The notes: a model not told the origin generated them from the sequence alone. A DNA stretch of 64,000 nt from Lachnospiraceae bacterium (GCA_014803415.1 JAAVBZ010000045.1:62001-126000), one strand, 5' to 3'; positions 26,065 to 34,778 are shown, numbered from the stretch's first letter. Made by a program: numbers and translations.

Positions 26065-27780
26065 ATGTATTCAGTAATTAGAAATGTTAATATCTTAGTT
26101 TCACTTTTAAAAAAGTTTGATATAAGGAATATTGTAGTATCTCCTGGATCACGTAATATTCCAATTGCTGTTTCAATAGAGAAAGATGATTTTTTTAAAT
26201 GCTATTCTATTGTTGATGAGAGAAGTGCAGCTTTTTTTGGAATAGGATTAATACAAAAATTAAAGCAACCGGTGGCCATTTGCTGTACATCAGGAACGGC
26301 TGTATGTAATTATCTTTCTGCAGTTACAGAAGCATATTATCAGAAGCTGCCGCTTATCGTAATTACTGCAGATCGAAATATATATTATTTGAATCAATTA
26401 GAGGATCAAGATATACCGCAAATGAGTTATTTTGTGGAAGTTACTAAGAAATCGGTATGTCTTCCTATTGTTAACGATGAAAAAAGTGAATGGTATTGTT
26501 GGAGATTGGTTAATGAGGCATTATTGGGATTAGATCATCATGGAACAGGGCCGGTACATATTAATGTTCCGATTGAGATTGGGCCGGAAGAAATGGATTT
26601 TAGTTTAAAAGAATTGCCTGAACTAAATTGTATTACCAGGCTAACAGTAGAGTCAAAGAGAGAGGAATGGAAAAGGTATGCTGAAAGATTAAAGAAGACT
26701 CGGAAAATATTAATAATTTATGGACAAAGCTTTAGGGCTTCCGCAGAATTGTCCAGTATCATTGGACAGTTTTTTAAAAAATATAATTGTGTCATAGCAA
26801 CAGAATTGATTTCTAACTTGTGGAGTGATGGAATAGTAAATCTACACAGAATATTTCAATTTCACTCAGGAGATTTTTTAGATCAGGCAGAGCCGGAAAT
26901 TGTTATTACCTTAGGTGGTAATTATGTCTCTGATATAAAAGGAAAATTGAAAAGTAATAAATGGAATTTTGAACATTGGTTAGTATGTGAGGAGGGTTTG
27001 ATAGCGGATCCATATAGGAAGCTGACAAATGTTTTTGAATGTAGTCCGCAAGTTTTCTTTAGTAATATGACAGGATTAGGAGGAAATGATATTTTAGAGC
27101 ATTCCTATTATGACCTCTGGAAAGAAAATGAAAAACAATTTGTAGAACCGTTTCGTGAATATAATGATGTATATGTAGTTAGTGAGTTTATGAGAAAAAT
27201 TCCCGATCATGCATTACTTCATGTAGCAAACAGTACAAGCATTAGAATAGCGGAGCTATTTTCTGTAAAAGAAACAGTAGATGTGTTTTGTAACCGGGGA
27301 ACAAATGGAATCGACGGTTCATTGTCTGCTTTTATAGGAGCAGCATCAGTATCAGATGAATTATGTTTTTTGCTGATAGGTGATTTAAGCTTCTTTTATG
27401 ACATGAATGGATTATGGAATCGGTACATAGGAAAAAATATCAGAATTTTATTAAATAACAATAGTGGAGCTGGAATATTTCATTACATTCGTTCTGAAAA
27501 AATCATTCCTTCGCTGGATAATTTAGTAGCTGCAGAACATGATGCTATGGCCAGGAAATGGGTAGAGTCAAGAGGATTTTTGTATTTATCTGCATATAAT
27601 ATGAAGGAATTTGAAGATAATATTACGAAGTTTTTTGATGCAAATTTGGATTCACCTGTCTTTTTTGAAGTCTTTACTGATAAGAAAACAGATGCAGAAG
27701 CATTAAAAAGATATTATGAGAGTAATAAAACAGCAATGAAGGGAATGAAAAAAATAGTAGGTAAGGTATTTAAAATATAG
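26065..27780 (+). CDS. MenD-like thiamine-diphosphate enzyme in a glycan locus
   Basis: A 571-residue ThDP enzyme most like MenD (SEPHCHC synthase). Visible are SPGSR (residues ~26-30), the activating Glu in VDERS (E52), TSGTAV, TADR (R104), the ThDP/Mg site GDLS...NNN (D440, ~464-466), NSTSIR (R394) and NRGTNGIDG (R411). From knowledge of E. coli MenD, the two last Arg contact 2-oxoglutarate and are kept. Positions linked to isochorismate differ: N117 appears as Asp, and the Lys292/Arg293 region reads VSDIK. So the donor may be 2-oxoglutarate with another acceptor, perhaps a keto-sugar (inference). No other men genes are visible in the window. Confidence 0.8.
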   Translation: MYSVIRNVNILVSLLKKFDIRNIVVSPGSRNIPIAVSIEKDDFFKCYSIVDERSAAFFGIGLIQKLKQPVAICCTSGTAVCNYLSAVTEAYYQKLPLIVITADRNIYYLNQLEDQDIPQMSYFVEVTKKSVCLPIVNDEKSEWYCWRLVNEALLGLDHHGTGPVHINVPIEIGPEEMDFSLKELPELNCITRLTVESKREEWKRYAERLKKTRKILIIYGQSFRASAELSSIIGQFFKKYNCVIATELISNLWSDGIVNLHRIFQFHSGDFLDQAEPEIVITLGGNYVSDIKGKLKSNKWNFEHWLVCEEGLIADPYRKLTNVFECSPQVFFSNMTGLGGNDILEHSYYDLWKENEKQFVEPFREYNDVYVVSEFMRKIPDHALLHVANSTSIRIAELFSVKETVDVFCNRGTNGIDGSLSAFIGAASVSDELCFLLIGDLSFFYDMNGLWNRYIGKNIRILLNNNSGAGIFHYIRSEKIIPSLDNLVAAEHDAMARKWVESRGFLYLSAYNMKEFEDNITKFFDANLDSPVFFEVFTDKKTDAEALKRYYESNKTAMKGMKKIVGKVFKI

Positions 27781-27816
27781 CATTGCGTTCAGCAAAATAG
27801 ATTGGGAGGAATACAG

Positions 27817-29343
27817 TTGAATATAGACAGGAAGAAAAATGCGATTAGAAATATAGTCTGGGGCATTTTAAATAAAGTAATACTTGTTCTTTTTCCGTTT
27901 ATTACAAGAACGATCCTGATACAAAAATTAGGGACAGAGTATTTGGGAGTAAGCAGTCTTTTTTCATCAGTATTACAAGTATTGAATCTTGCAGAACTTG
28001 GATTTGGAAATGCATTAGTGTTTAGTATGTATAAACCGATTGCTGAAAATGACGGACAGATGATATGCGCTTTGCTAAATACATATCGAAAAGTTTACCA
28101 TGCAATAGGAGTAATGATTTTGATGTTGGGATTACTAATATTGCCTTTTGTTAAATACATAATTAAAGGAGATTACCCAGCTGAATTAAATATTTATATT
28201 ATTTATCTAATTTACTTATTAAATTCAGCAATCAGTTATTTTGCTTTTGTATATCGATCATCATTACTATTAGCGCATAATAGGAATGATATTATTAGTA
28301 AAATATCCTCCAGTATAATGATATTTCAGTATCTTGTGCAGGCTGCAATTTTATATTTTGTTTCTGATTATTACTTATACATTGCAGTGTTGCCGATTTT
28401 TACAATGGCATTAAATATTGCCCAGGCATTATGTGCAGTAAAAATGTACCCTGAGTATGTATGCAGAGGGAATATCAGCCGTGAGATGCGTGCTGATATT
28501 AAGAAGAGAGTATATGGACTTGCTTCCTACAAAATATATGGTGTGGTATTTTCTTCCGTAGATTCAATTGTTATTTCAATGTTCTTGGGGTTGGCTCCGC
28601 TTGGAATATATAATAACTATTATTATATCATTACATCTGTTGAAGGATTCCTTGTTATATTAATTAATTCGCTGACAGCAGGAATTGGAAATAGTCTGGT
28701 TCTTGAGACAAAAGGAAAAAATTATCATGATTATAATCAATTAGTATTCTTAAATACATGGATAGTAGGGTGGTGTGCCATCTGTATGTCAGTTTTATTC
28801 CAACCCTTTATTGAAATATGGATAGGGAAGGATTATTGGATGCCGTATAATACTGTATGTTTATTGATAATTATGTTTTATGCATCAAGAGCAACTACTA
28901 TTTCGTACTTATATAAAGAAGCTTTGGGATTATGGTGGGAGGATCGAATACGGCCTTTGATATCAACTATTGTTAATTTAACAATAAATATTTTATTAGT
29001 ACAAAAAATAGGATTAAATGGAGTTATAATCTCAACGGTGGTATGTACTGTATTTATCAATGTTCCATGGGGAACGCATATTTTATTTAAAAATTATTTT
29101 AAGGAAGGCGAAAAAACCTATTATATTAATATAATTAAATACGCAATGATTACAATTCTAATTGGAATTTTTACATATTATATTTCTTCAATATTTAAGA
29201 ATAGTGGCTTTGAAGGTATAACGATAAGAGCATTGATATGTTTAATTATACCTAATCTATGCTTTGTTTTAGTATATCATAGGAAGAATGAATTTAAAGA
29301 GACTTGTGTATTAATTAAGTCGATAATGAAAAGATGTTTATAG
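27817..29343 (+). CDS. Wzx-type polysaccharide flippase
   Basis: A 508-residue MOP-superfamily exporter with about 12-14 membrane segments. The N-terminus (NIVWGILNKVILVLFPFITR) and TEYLGVSSLFSSVLQVLNLAELGFG are characteristic of Wzx-like proteins in Firmicutes capsule and EPS loci. It would flip the undecaprenyl-pyrophosphate-linked repeat unit to the outer face. The TTG start at 27817 is fixed by ggagga 6 nt upstream. It is the transport step of the locus; no Wzz/Wze-type chain-length genes are seen. Confidence 0.87.
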   Translation: MNIDRKKNAIRNIVWGILNKVILVLFPFITRTILIQKLGTEYLGVSSLFSSVLQVLNLAELGFGNALVFSMYKPIAENDGQMICALLNTYRKVYHAIGVMILMLGLLILPFVKYIIKGDYPAELNIYIIYLIYLLNSAISYFAFVYRSSLLLAHNRNDIISKISSSIMIFQYLVQAAILYFVSDYYLYIAVLPIFTMALNIAQALCAVKMYPEYVCRGNISREMRADIKKRVYGLASYKIYGVVFSSVDSIVISMFLGLAPLGIYNNYYYIITSVEGFLVILINSLTAGIGNSLVLETKGKNYHDYNQLVFLNTWIVGWCAICMSVLFQPFIEIWIGKDYWMPYNTVCLLIIMFYASRATTISYLYKEALGLWWEDRIRPLISTIVNLTINILLVQKIGLNGVIISTVVCTVFINVPWGTHILFKNYFKEGEKTYYINIIKYAMITILIGIFTYYISSIFKNSGFEGITIRALICLIIPNLCFVLVYHRKNEFKETCVLIKSIMKRCL

Positions 29344-29354
29344 GGAGAATATTT

Positions 29355-30197
29355 ATGGCGTTAAAGAAAAAAATAAATGCATACCTGACATTTAATAAGA
29401 AAAGAGAAAATCAATATGTACTTAAAATAGATGAAGGGAAACGATTTCAGGGAAAGATTGTATTGGTGACAGGAGGATCAGGTGCCATAGGAAGAGCAGC
29501 TTGTATCAAATTTGCTATGGAAGGAGCAATGGTATATGTCGCAGGAACAAATCAAATAAAAATTAATGAGACATTGGGGCTCATAAGAATCCAGGGAGGA
29601 AGTGCTGCCGGAGTCGTTATACATGTAGAAGACTTTGGGAACATTAAGAAAGTTATTGAGCATATTTTGGAAAAAGAAGGACAGATTGATATATTAGTAA
29701 ATTGTGCAGGGGGATCAGCAAGAGAAAAAGGAACGGCATTAGATCTGCAGGAAGTCGACATTATTGAAAACGTAATCAATACTAATTTATTGGGAACAAT
29801 TTATTGTTGCAAATGTGTAATACCAATAATGAAGGAAAAAAGAAGTGGGAAAATTATTAATATATCTTCATTACTCGGTATACAAGGGAAAAAATATCAT
29901 ACTGAATATTCTGCAGCTAAGGCAGGAATTATTGCAGTAACCAAATCCCTTGCAATGGAGTTAGGTGAATATGGAATAAATGTAAACTGTGTGATTCCGG
30001 GGCTCGTACAAAGGGAGGAGTTTGAAGCGAAGGATGCATATAATTATAGTAGAACAAATTATTTGGATAAAATATGCAAACCAACGGATGTTGCAAATCT
30101 TATTTGTTTTTTGGCATCTGATGAATCAAGTTTTATAACTGGAAGCAATTATGTGATTGATGGTGGAAGAAATTTGGGGTGTAAAGGCGATACTTGA
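29355..30197 (+). CDS. Short-chain dehydrogenase/reductase
   Basis: A 280-residue classical SDR. After an unusual 30-residue N-terminal extension come the NAD(P) motif TGGSGAIG (about residue 41), NCAGG (about 119), catalytic Ser in NISSLLG and YSAAK (Tyr and Lys about residues 183 and 187), ending FITGSNYVIDGG. It probably reduces a keto group or oxidises an alcohol in an unusual sugar. As the last gene of the AT-rich glycan run, it is a natural partner of the MenD-like enzyme two genes upstream. ATG 29355 follows aggga. Confidence 0.85.
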   Translation: MALKKKINAYLTFNKKRENQYVLKIDEGKRFQGKIVLVTGGSGAIGRAACIKFAMEGAMVYVAGTNQIKINETLGLIRIQGGSAAGVVIHVEDFGNIKKVIEHILEKEGQIDILVNCAGGSAREKGTALDLQEVDIIENVINTNLLGTIYCCKCVIPIMKEKRSGKIINISSLLGIQGKKYHTEYSAAKAGIIAVTKSLAMELGEYGINVNCVIPGLVQREEFEAKDAYNYSRTNYLDKICKPTDVANLICFLASDESSFITGSNYVIDGGRNLGCKGDT

Positions 30198-30345
30198 TTG
30201 CAATAATGTCCTCCTTCTGAGCAATAACATGCTGGTCATTAAGGATATCCAGATAATATTCTTCTCTGTCTCTGCAGCGTTTTGGATTTCATGTTGAAGG
30301 TAAGCGGACCGGAAGCCTCCTGAAAAGATGTGAATGTGGGGTGAG
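30198..30345 (-). pseudogene. Degenerate coding remnant at the glycan locus boundary
   Basis: Read on the minus strand, this DNA has coding-like character but no intact gene. One frame gives FQEASGPLTFNMKSKTLQRQR, and after a one-base shift the neighbouring frame continues REEYYLDILNDQHVIAQKED, then IIAIKYR, running into the 3' end of the dehydrogenase gene. The family is not recognised. It looks like the tail of a gene left by recombination at the edge of the locus. No terminal repeats are visible. Confidence 0.4.
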
Positions 30346-30416
30346 AGTTCATAGAAAGAATTTATTAAAAATGAGTATATATAATTTGATTTATCATTTA
30401 TTACAGGAGCATGCAG

Positions 30417-31793
30417 ATGAAGAATAGAAAAATTTCCTTTCTTAATATATCAGAAAAGCTAATGTTTATTTTATTTGGAATATCTATGCTTGTTCTTATA
30501 CACCCGGATATTGGAGAAATTTCATTACAAACTTTCCTCATATTTCTCATATCGCTGGGCTGGGCAGGAACCGGGATGTTTTTCTTCAGGCAGGGTAAAC
30601 TGACGATTAAAAAAGAATTTTATAAGATGGATCTTTTGGCAGGAATTCTTTTTATTTGGGAATTTTTATCTGTAATAGATAAGATGATTCGAAGTACAGG
30701 GGAAACGATGGTTGACTATAGTGTTAATGCAGCCTTAATGTCATTAGTTATTTTATATTTTTTGTTTATGCAGGTACTTTGCTTTAAAAGAAACTATCTT
30801 GATATAATTCTGTACATTGGCCTGCTGGCAATGACCGCAATGCTGTTCTGCTTTTTATGTGACATAGGATTTAGTTGGATAATGGCAGAAGGAAATGAAA
30901 ATTCAGGTCAAATTGCTTCATTTTTGATGTTGATCAGTATGATTGGTATTTACCAGTATTGTATGTGCCAGGACAAATTCCGATCCTGTTTTTATCTGCT
31001 GACTTGCGGAGTTACATTTTTCTTACTATTTATTAATTACAATATTATCAGCCTCTGGATAATGGTATTGGTATTTTTTATGATTCCGGTATGGTTTCGG
31101 CCCACAGCTGAACTGGTAAAGAAGGACATGCAGATAATGTTCCTGTACCTGTTCATGCTGAGCAATATGAGCCTTTTGACGAATTATACCGCATTGTTAA
31201 CGGTAGAACTTACTTTAGATCTTGAACACAGTGTTTATCTAGAGCTGCTTTTAGCGATTGGAGCTGTGGCATTTTTCCATTATTGGGACAGAATACCGGA
31301 GGGAACTGCTTTGGATAGGCTGGTTCTTAGAAAGCTGAGAAGGGTTTATCAGTCTTTAACAATATTTATCATAGCAGTGTTTATTGGCTTTTTGTTTAGC
31401 GGCAATAAATGGGACAGATTAGGAGCAGGAGTTAGCTTTTCTTTAATAAAAAGTTTTGCGATCCCGCTTACTAGGGATATTTCTCAAAATGATAATATAT
31501 TTATCATTGGAATTGAAAAAATTGGTCTGATAGGAATAGTTTTAATTTTAGGTTTTTTGATTATGGCAATAAGTCGTATTGGAAAGAACAAAGGATTTGA
31601 TAAGCCTATGACAGGATTATTCAGTATGATTACAATCATATTTATGCTTCAACTCTTGTTTTGGGTGCCGGCAATGAATGTCCTGCCAGTCTATCTTTAC
31701 TTTATGGTTTTGGCACTATTTTATAAAGAAGAAAGAATAAAGGTAAAAAGTACCGTATTCAATATAGAAAGAAAAGAGGTAAGTGATCAATGA
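30417..31793 (+). CDS. Multi-spanning membrane protein, possibly O-antigen ligase/polymerase-like
   Basis: A 458-residue hydrophobic protein with about 12 predicted spans and one larger polar loop near residues 340-375 (GNKWDRLGAG...TRDISQNDNIFIIG). The topology resembles O-antigen ligase/polymerase (Wzy/WaaL) or SEDS-like proteins, but no diagnostic motif is recognised. The ATG at 30417 is 7 nt from aggag; the ATG at 30411 is too close. It overlaps the SH3 gene by 4 nt (ATGA). Base composition is nearer the chromosome than the glycan genes. If it is the polymerase, it would complete the locus (inference). Confidence 0.55.
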   Translation: MKNRKISFLNISEKLMFILFGISMLVLIHPDIGEISLQTFLIFLISLGWAGTGMFFFRQGKLTIKKEFYKMDLLAGILFIWEFLSVIDKMIRSTGETMVDYSVNAALMSLVILYFLFMQVLCFKRNYLDIILYIGLLAMTAMLFCFLCDIGFSWIMAEGNENSGQIASFLMLISMIGIYQYCMCQDKFRSCFYLLTCGVTFFLLFINYNIISLWIMVLVFFMIPVWFRPTAELVKKDMQIMFLYLFMLSNMSLLTNYTALLTVELTLDLEHSVYLELLLAIGAVAFFHYWDRIPEGTALDRLVLRKLRRVYQSLTIFIIAVFIGFLFSGNKWDRLGAGVSFSLIKSFAIPLTRDISQNDNIFIIGIEKIGLIGIVLILGFLIMAISRIGKNKGFDKPMTGLFSMITIIFMLQLLFWVPAMNVLPVYLYFMVLALFYKEERIKVKSTVFNIERKEVSDQ

Positions 31794-32377
31794 AAAAGTT
31801 AAGGAGGATCTTATTAGGTCTGATGCTGGTAGTGTCTGTGGGAACAGGAGTTATGATAGTCCATGGGGAAGAAAACACTGCATTGGAAGTAACAGAATTA
31901 TCCCAGTTTTTGATAGCAAAAGACAAGATAGAAGCTAAAGCGGAACCTGATGAAAAGGCCGAAACAGTCATTACATATGATGCAGGTTCAACTATATACG
32001 TAACTGGTCAGACTCAAGAAGGGTGGATTTCAGTATCTTATCAGGGACAGACAGGCTATATTAATATGAATATACCGGAAATAAGAGATAATCTGGAAGA
32101 AAATGAGATCGATGTGGCGGCACTTGATAAAGAAATGGAAGCAGAAATAGCAGAGGGTAAAATGATCATTGAAGAGGTGGAACGGTATCGGGCGGAAAAG
32201 AAACGTTCCAGAATATGGGGAACTGTCATTGTACTTCTGGTAGCAGGGATTTTTGCAATGGGTATTGTGTCCGGTATCCAGGCAGAAAAAGCAAAGAAAC
32301 AAGAAGGCGAAAACAATGATTCAGAATTAATTCCTGATGCGGAAACAGATATAATTGATCTTGACAAGGAAGATTAA
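31790..32377 (+). CDS. Bacterial SH3-domain protein with a membrane anchor
   Basis: A 195-residue protein: signal/anchor at residues 1-27 (ending VHGEE), an SH3_3-type domain at ~42-93 (IEAKAEPDEKAETV, GWISVSYQGQTGYIN), an acidic helical stretch at ~98-140, a membrane span at ~142-163 and a short acidic tail. The SH3 domain should lie outside the cell and bind wall peptides. Having both an N-terminal signal and a late membrane span gives an exported domain with a small cytosolic tail. It is coupled to the preceding membrane protein by ATGA. Confidence 0.75.
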   Translation: MKKLRRILLGLMLVVSVGTGVMIVHGEENTALEVTELSQFLIAKDKIEAKAEPDEKAETVITYDAGSTIYVTGQTQEGWISVSYQGQTGYINMNIPEIRDNLEENEIDVAALDKEMEAEIAEGKMIIEEVERYRAEKKRSRIWGTVIVLLVAGIFAMGIVSGIQAEKAKKQEGENNDSELIPDAETDIIDLDKED

Positions 32378-32397
32378 AAATCTATTTTAAAATTTTC

Positions 32398-32426
32398 TTG
32401 AGATTGCAAAATAATTGTGTTATAGT
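32398..32426 (+). promoter_or_regulatory. Promoter before the structured leader
   Basis: TTGAGA (32398-32403), a 17-bp spacer and TATAGT (32421-32426). The predicted start near 32433 falls at the 5' arm of the leader's outer stem. Confidence 0.65.
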
Positions 32427-32428
32427 AA

Positions 32429-32571
32429 TTTTATGAATCAAATCGCGCACATGATAATCTTTTAATTCTTTGCGCAGTATCGGTTACCCGATGTCTTGGC
32501 TTTTCGCCAAAGATTCATAAAACAAAAACATTTGTGATAGGCGAAAAGAGAGATTTCGCCGCATCTGCGAT
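32429..32571 (+). ncRNA. Candidate structured 5' leader RNA
   Basis: An 11-bp outer stem (32429-32439 with 32512-32522) closes a junction with three hairpins: gcgca/tgcgc (32445-32449 with 32471-32475), atcgg/ccgat (32479-32483 with 32488-32492) and ttggc/gccaa (32496-32500 with 32506-32510). A fourth hairpin ggcgaaa/tttcgcc (32540-32546 with 32554-32560) follows just before the SD. The segment cttttcgcc (32500-32508) can instead pair with ggcgaaaag (32540-32548), giving two exclusive folds. It matches no riboswitch class that I recognise; it could also be a REP-like palindrome. Confidence 0.5.
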
Positions 32572-32587
32572 CAAGGAGGATTAAATA

Positions 32588-33118
32588 ATGGTAGACAAAG
32601 AAATGCTGTCAGCAATGGAAGAACTGCTGGAGAGAAAACTGGACGAAAAACTGGATCAGAAATTTGATGAGAACCTGAAACCGGTTAACATCAAATTAGA
32701 CAGGCTGGAAACATCAGTGGAAAAGCTGGATGAGAGAACAGCGAGTCTGGAAACATCAGTGGAGAAAATGGAAGAAAGGACGACAAGTCTGGAAACATCA
32801 GTGACTAAGCTGGAAACCTCGGTAGAGAAACTGGGAGAAAGAACAACCGGCTTGGAGATGTCAGTATCCAGATTGGAAACCTCGGTAGAAAAACTGGATG
32901 AAAGAACCGCTAAATTAGAAACTGATATGAATTTTATTAAGGTAGTGCAGTTGGAAAATAATGTAATTCCGAGATTGAATACAATAGAGAAATGTTACCT
33001 TGATACATCAAAAAGATATCTGGAGCGGACCGAACAGATAGACAGAATGGATTCAGATATCAGTATTTTAAAACAGATAGTTACGAATCACAGTGAGAAG
33101 TTAAAGAAAGCACAATAG
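32588..33118 (+). CDS. Heptad-repeat coiled-coil protein
   Basis: A 176-residue, strongly charged protein without signal or membrane segment. Residues ~35-120 are tandem 7- or 14-residue units of the form LETSVEKLDERTAS, with variants LETSVTK and LEMSVSR. That is a perfect heptad coiled coil, and the DNA repeats are similar enough to allow copy-number change. The C-terminal 55 residues are a further helix (RLNTIEKCYLDTSKRYLERT). Proteins of this sort are frequent in Lachnospiraceae with no known function; a cytosolic scaffold is the inference. A strong SD aaggagga ends a long structured leader. Confidence 0.8.
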   Translation: MVDKEMLSAMEELLERKLDEKLDQKFDENLKPVNIKLDRLETSVEKLDERTASLETSVEKMEERTTSLETSVTKLETSVEKLGERTTGLEMSVSRLETSVEKLDERTAKLETDMNFIKVVQLENNVIPRLNTIEKCYLDTSKRYLERTEQIDRMDSDISILKQIVTNHSEKLKKAQ

Positions 33119-33264
33119 AGGGTCTGCTTACAAATTATACCCATCACTGATTTTAAGAAAATCTTCAGGTTTCATTAAGTAAAACACAAGGCTTATGTGA
33201 TAAAATGAATATAAGCGCGTTGAGCTGCTTTCAGAATGTATGAATTACAAAGGAAGAAACTGAT

Positions 33265-34059
33265 GTGGAACTGAAGATGATCGATATTTCAGAAGAAGAT
33301 AGACAGGAAAGGACAAGAAGACAGAGAGAAATCCAAAGGCGTAAGCAGGAAAGGTACAGGAAGGAATTACGGAGAAAAAAGCGTAAAAGAAAGATCATGA
33401 TGATCAAATTGGGATTGTTCGCCTGTATGATATGTCTGATCTTCATTTTATGTAACTGCATTTATCATGTTATCAGATCCATGAATAAGACAGAGGAAGT
33501 GCAGCCGGTATTTTCTGAGGAAAATGAGATAAAAAGAGAGATCGTTGAAACGAATCATGCTTCTAAACCTGTTATCACGGAAGATTTTCTTACACCGAAT
33601 GAATATTCAAGACCGGGGGAGATGCTGCCGGAAGTAAATAATATCTTTGTTCATTATACGGCAAACAAGGGAACAAGCGCAGCTCAGAACAGAAGCTATT
33701 TTGAAAATCTTGGGATTACGGGAGAAACTTCGGCCAGTGCACATTTCGTGATCGGTTATGAAGGAGAGATCATTCAATGTATTCCTCTTAACGAAATTGC
33801 TTATGCCGTGCAGAAAAGAAATTATGATTCAGTTTCCATCGAGTGCTGTTATCTGGATAATAGTGGTAAATTTACAGAAGATACTTATGAATCGTTGATC
33901 CGTTTGAGCGCATGGCTGTTGAAAGAATATGATTTAACTCCGGAAGACATGAGAAGACATTATGATGAGGGCGGTAAAAAATGTCCCTTATATTATGTAG
34001 AGCATGAGGAGGCCTGGGAACAGTTCCTTAGAGATTTAAATGAATATATTGCACAATAA
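33265..34059 (+). CDS. Membrane-anchored N-acetylmuramoyl-L-alanine amidase (Amidase_2)
   Basis: A 264-residue protein with a very basic cytosolic N-terminus (residues ~9-45, rich in Arg/Lys), one membrane span (~48-70) and an external Amidase_2/PGRP-type domain (~125-260). The zinc ligands are visible: His in FVHYTA, His in RRHYDEGG and Cys in KKCPLYY. It cleaves the bond between MurNAc and the peptide stem. The GTG at 33265 has aggaag upstream; ATG 33277 is an alternative. A strong terminator follows directly. Confidence 0.88.
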   Translation: MELKMIDISEEDRQERTRRQREIQRRKQERYRKELRRKKRKRKIMMIKLGLFACMICLIFILCNCIYHVIRSMNKTEEVQPVFSEENEIKREIVETNHASKPVITEDFLTPNEYSRPGEMLPEVNNIFVHYTANKGTSAAQNRSYFENLGITGETSASAHFVIGYEGEIIQCIPLNEIAYAVQKRNYDSVSIECCYLDNSGKFTEDTYESLIRLSAWLLKEYDLTPEDMRRHYDEGGKKCPLYYVEHEEAWEQFLRDLNEYIAQ

Positions 34060-34079
34060 AAGCCCTTTCGGGCTTTTTT
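34058..34079 (+). terminator. Intrinsic terminator after the amidase gene
   Basis: aaaagccc-tttc-gggctttt followed by more T; it overlaps the stop codon. A second inverted repeat, acaatagaa/ttctattgt (34089-34097 with 34115-34123), lies just beyond. Confidence 0.85.
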
Positions 34080-34212
34080 GTATTCATGACAATAGAAAGT
34101 TCGTAAAGCTTGCGTTCTATTGTATGCAAATATGCGGTTTTATTTATTGACATGCGCTAAAAATCATTATAAAATAATAACGTATGTTATACAAAGGGAG
34201 GAATCATTCGGG

Positions 34213-34758
34213 ATGGCAAGAAAAGAATCAATCACCAAAGATGATATAGTGAATGCAGCATTTGAGATTTTACAGGAAGAGGGCATTGAGCAGGTAACTG
34301 CCAGAAAGCTTGCTGCAAAGGCAGGATGTTCAACACAGCCCATATTCCGGGTTTATAAGAATATGGATGAACTGACAGAGGACCTTTTTGTCAAGGCATG
34401 TGACTTTTTTCAGGAGTATTATGGGCAGTTTATAAGACAGACTGTGACCCCGTTTGTACATCTTGGAAATATTTATATTAAGTTTGCCAATGAGCATAAG
34501 AAGTTGTTTTCATTTGTTTTTCTGTCAGAGAACAGATTTGGAAGAAGTATGTACGATCTGATAAACGGAAGTTCGGGGAATGTAAGCCGTGAAATACAGA
34601 CAGCTGCATCGCAGGGATGCCGTAATGCCAGTGAGCTGTTTATGAAAATGTGGATTTTTATACATGGAGCAGCATGTATGTCGCTTACCGGTGATTATGA
34701 CTTGTCGGAAGAAGAGACCATAAGAATGCTTAAGGATTCTTATCAGTCATTTAAATAG
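34213..34758 (+). CDS. TetR-family transcriptional regulator
   Basis: A 181-residue regulator with an N-terminal TetR helix-turn-helix (residues ~8-55: DDIVNAAFEILQEEGIEQVT, then KLAAKAGCSTQPIFRVYKNM) and a divergent ligand-binding C-domain containing a WIFIHGAACMSLTGD block near residue 150. The in-frame upstream ATG at 34120 is rejected, as aggagga lies just before 34213. Its stop overlaps a GTG of the next gene, and an RpiR regulator follows, so the two may be co-transcribed. The ligand is unknown. Confidence 0.87.
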   Translation: MARKESITKDDIVNAAFEILQEEGIEQVTARKLAAKAGCSTQPIFRVYKNMDELTEDLFVKACDFFQEYYGQFIRQTVTPFVHLGNIYIKFANEHKKLFSFVFLSENRFGRSMYDLINGSSGNVSREIQTAASQGCRNASELFMKMWIFIHGAACMSLTGDYDLSEEETIRMLKDSYQSFK

Positions 34759-34778
34759 TGGAAGGAACAGGAAATGTA

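Noticed and set aside
23073-27780. MenD gene as evidence of a menaquinone operon
   Set aside because: Neighbours are glycan genes only; no menB, menC, menE, menF or menH is visible.
32690-32930. Tandem repeats as a possible CRISPR array
   Set aside because: Repeats are in frame, 21 or 42 nt, without spacers; they encode heptads of a coiled coil.
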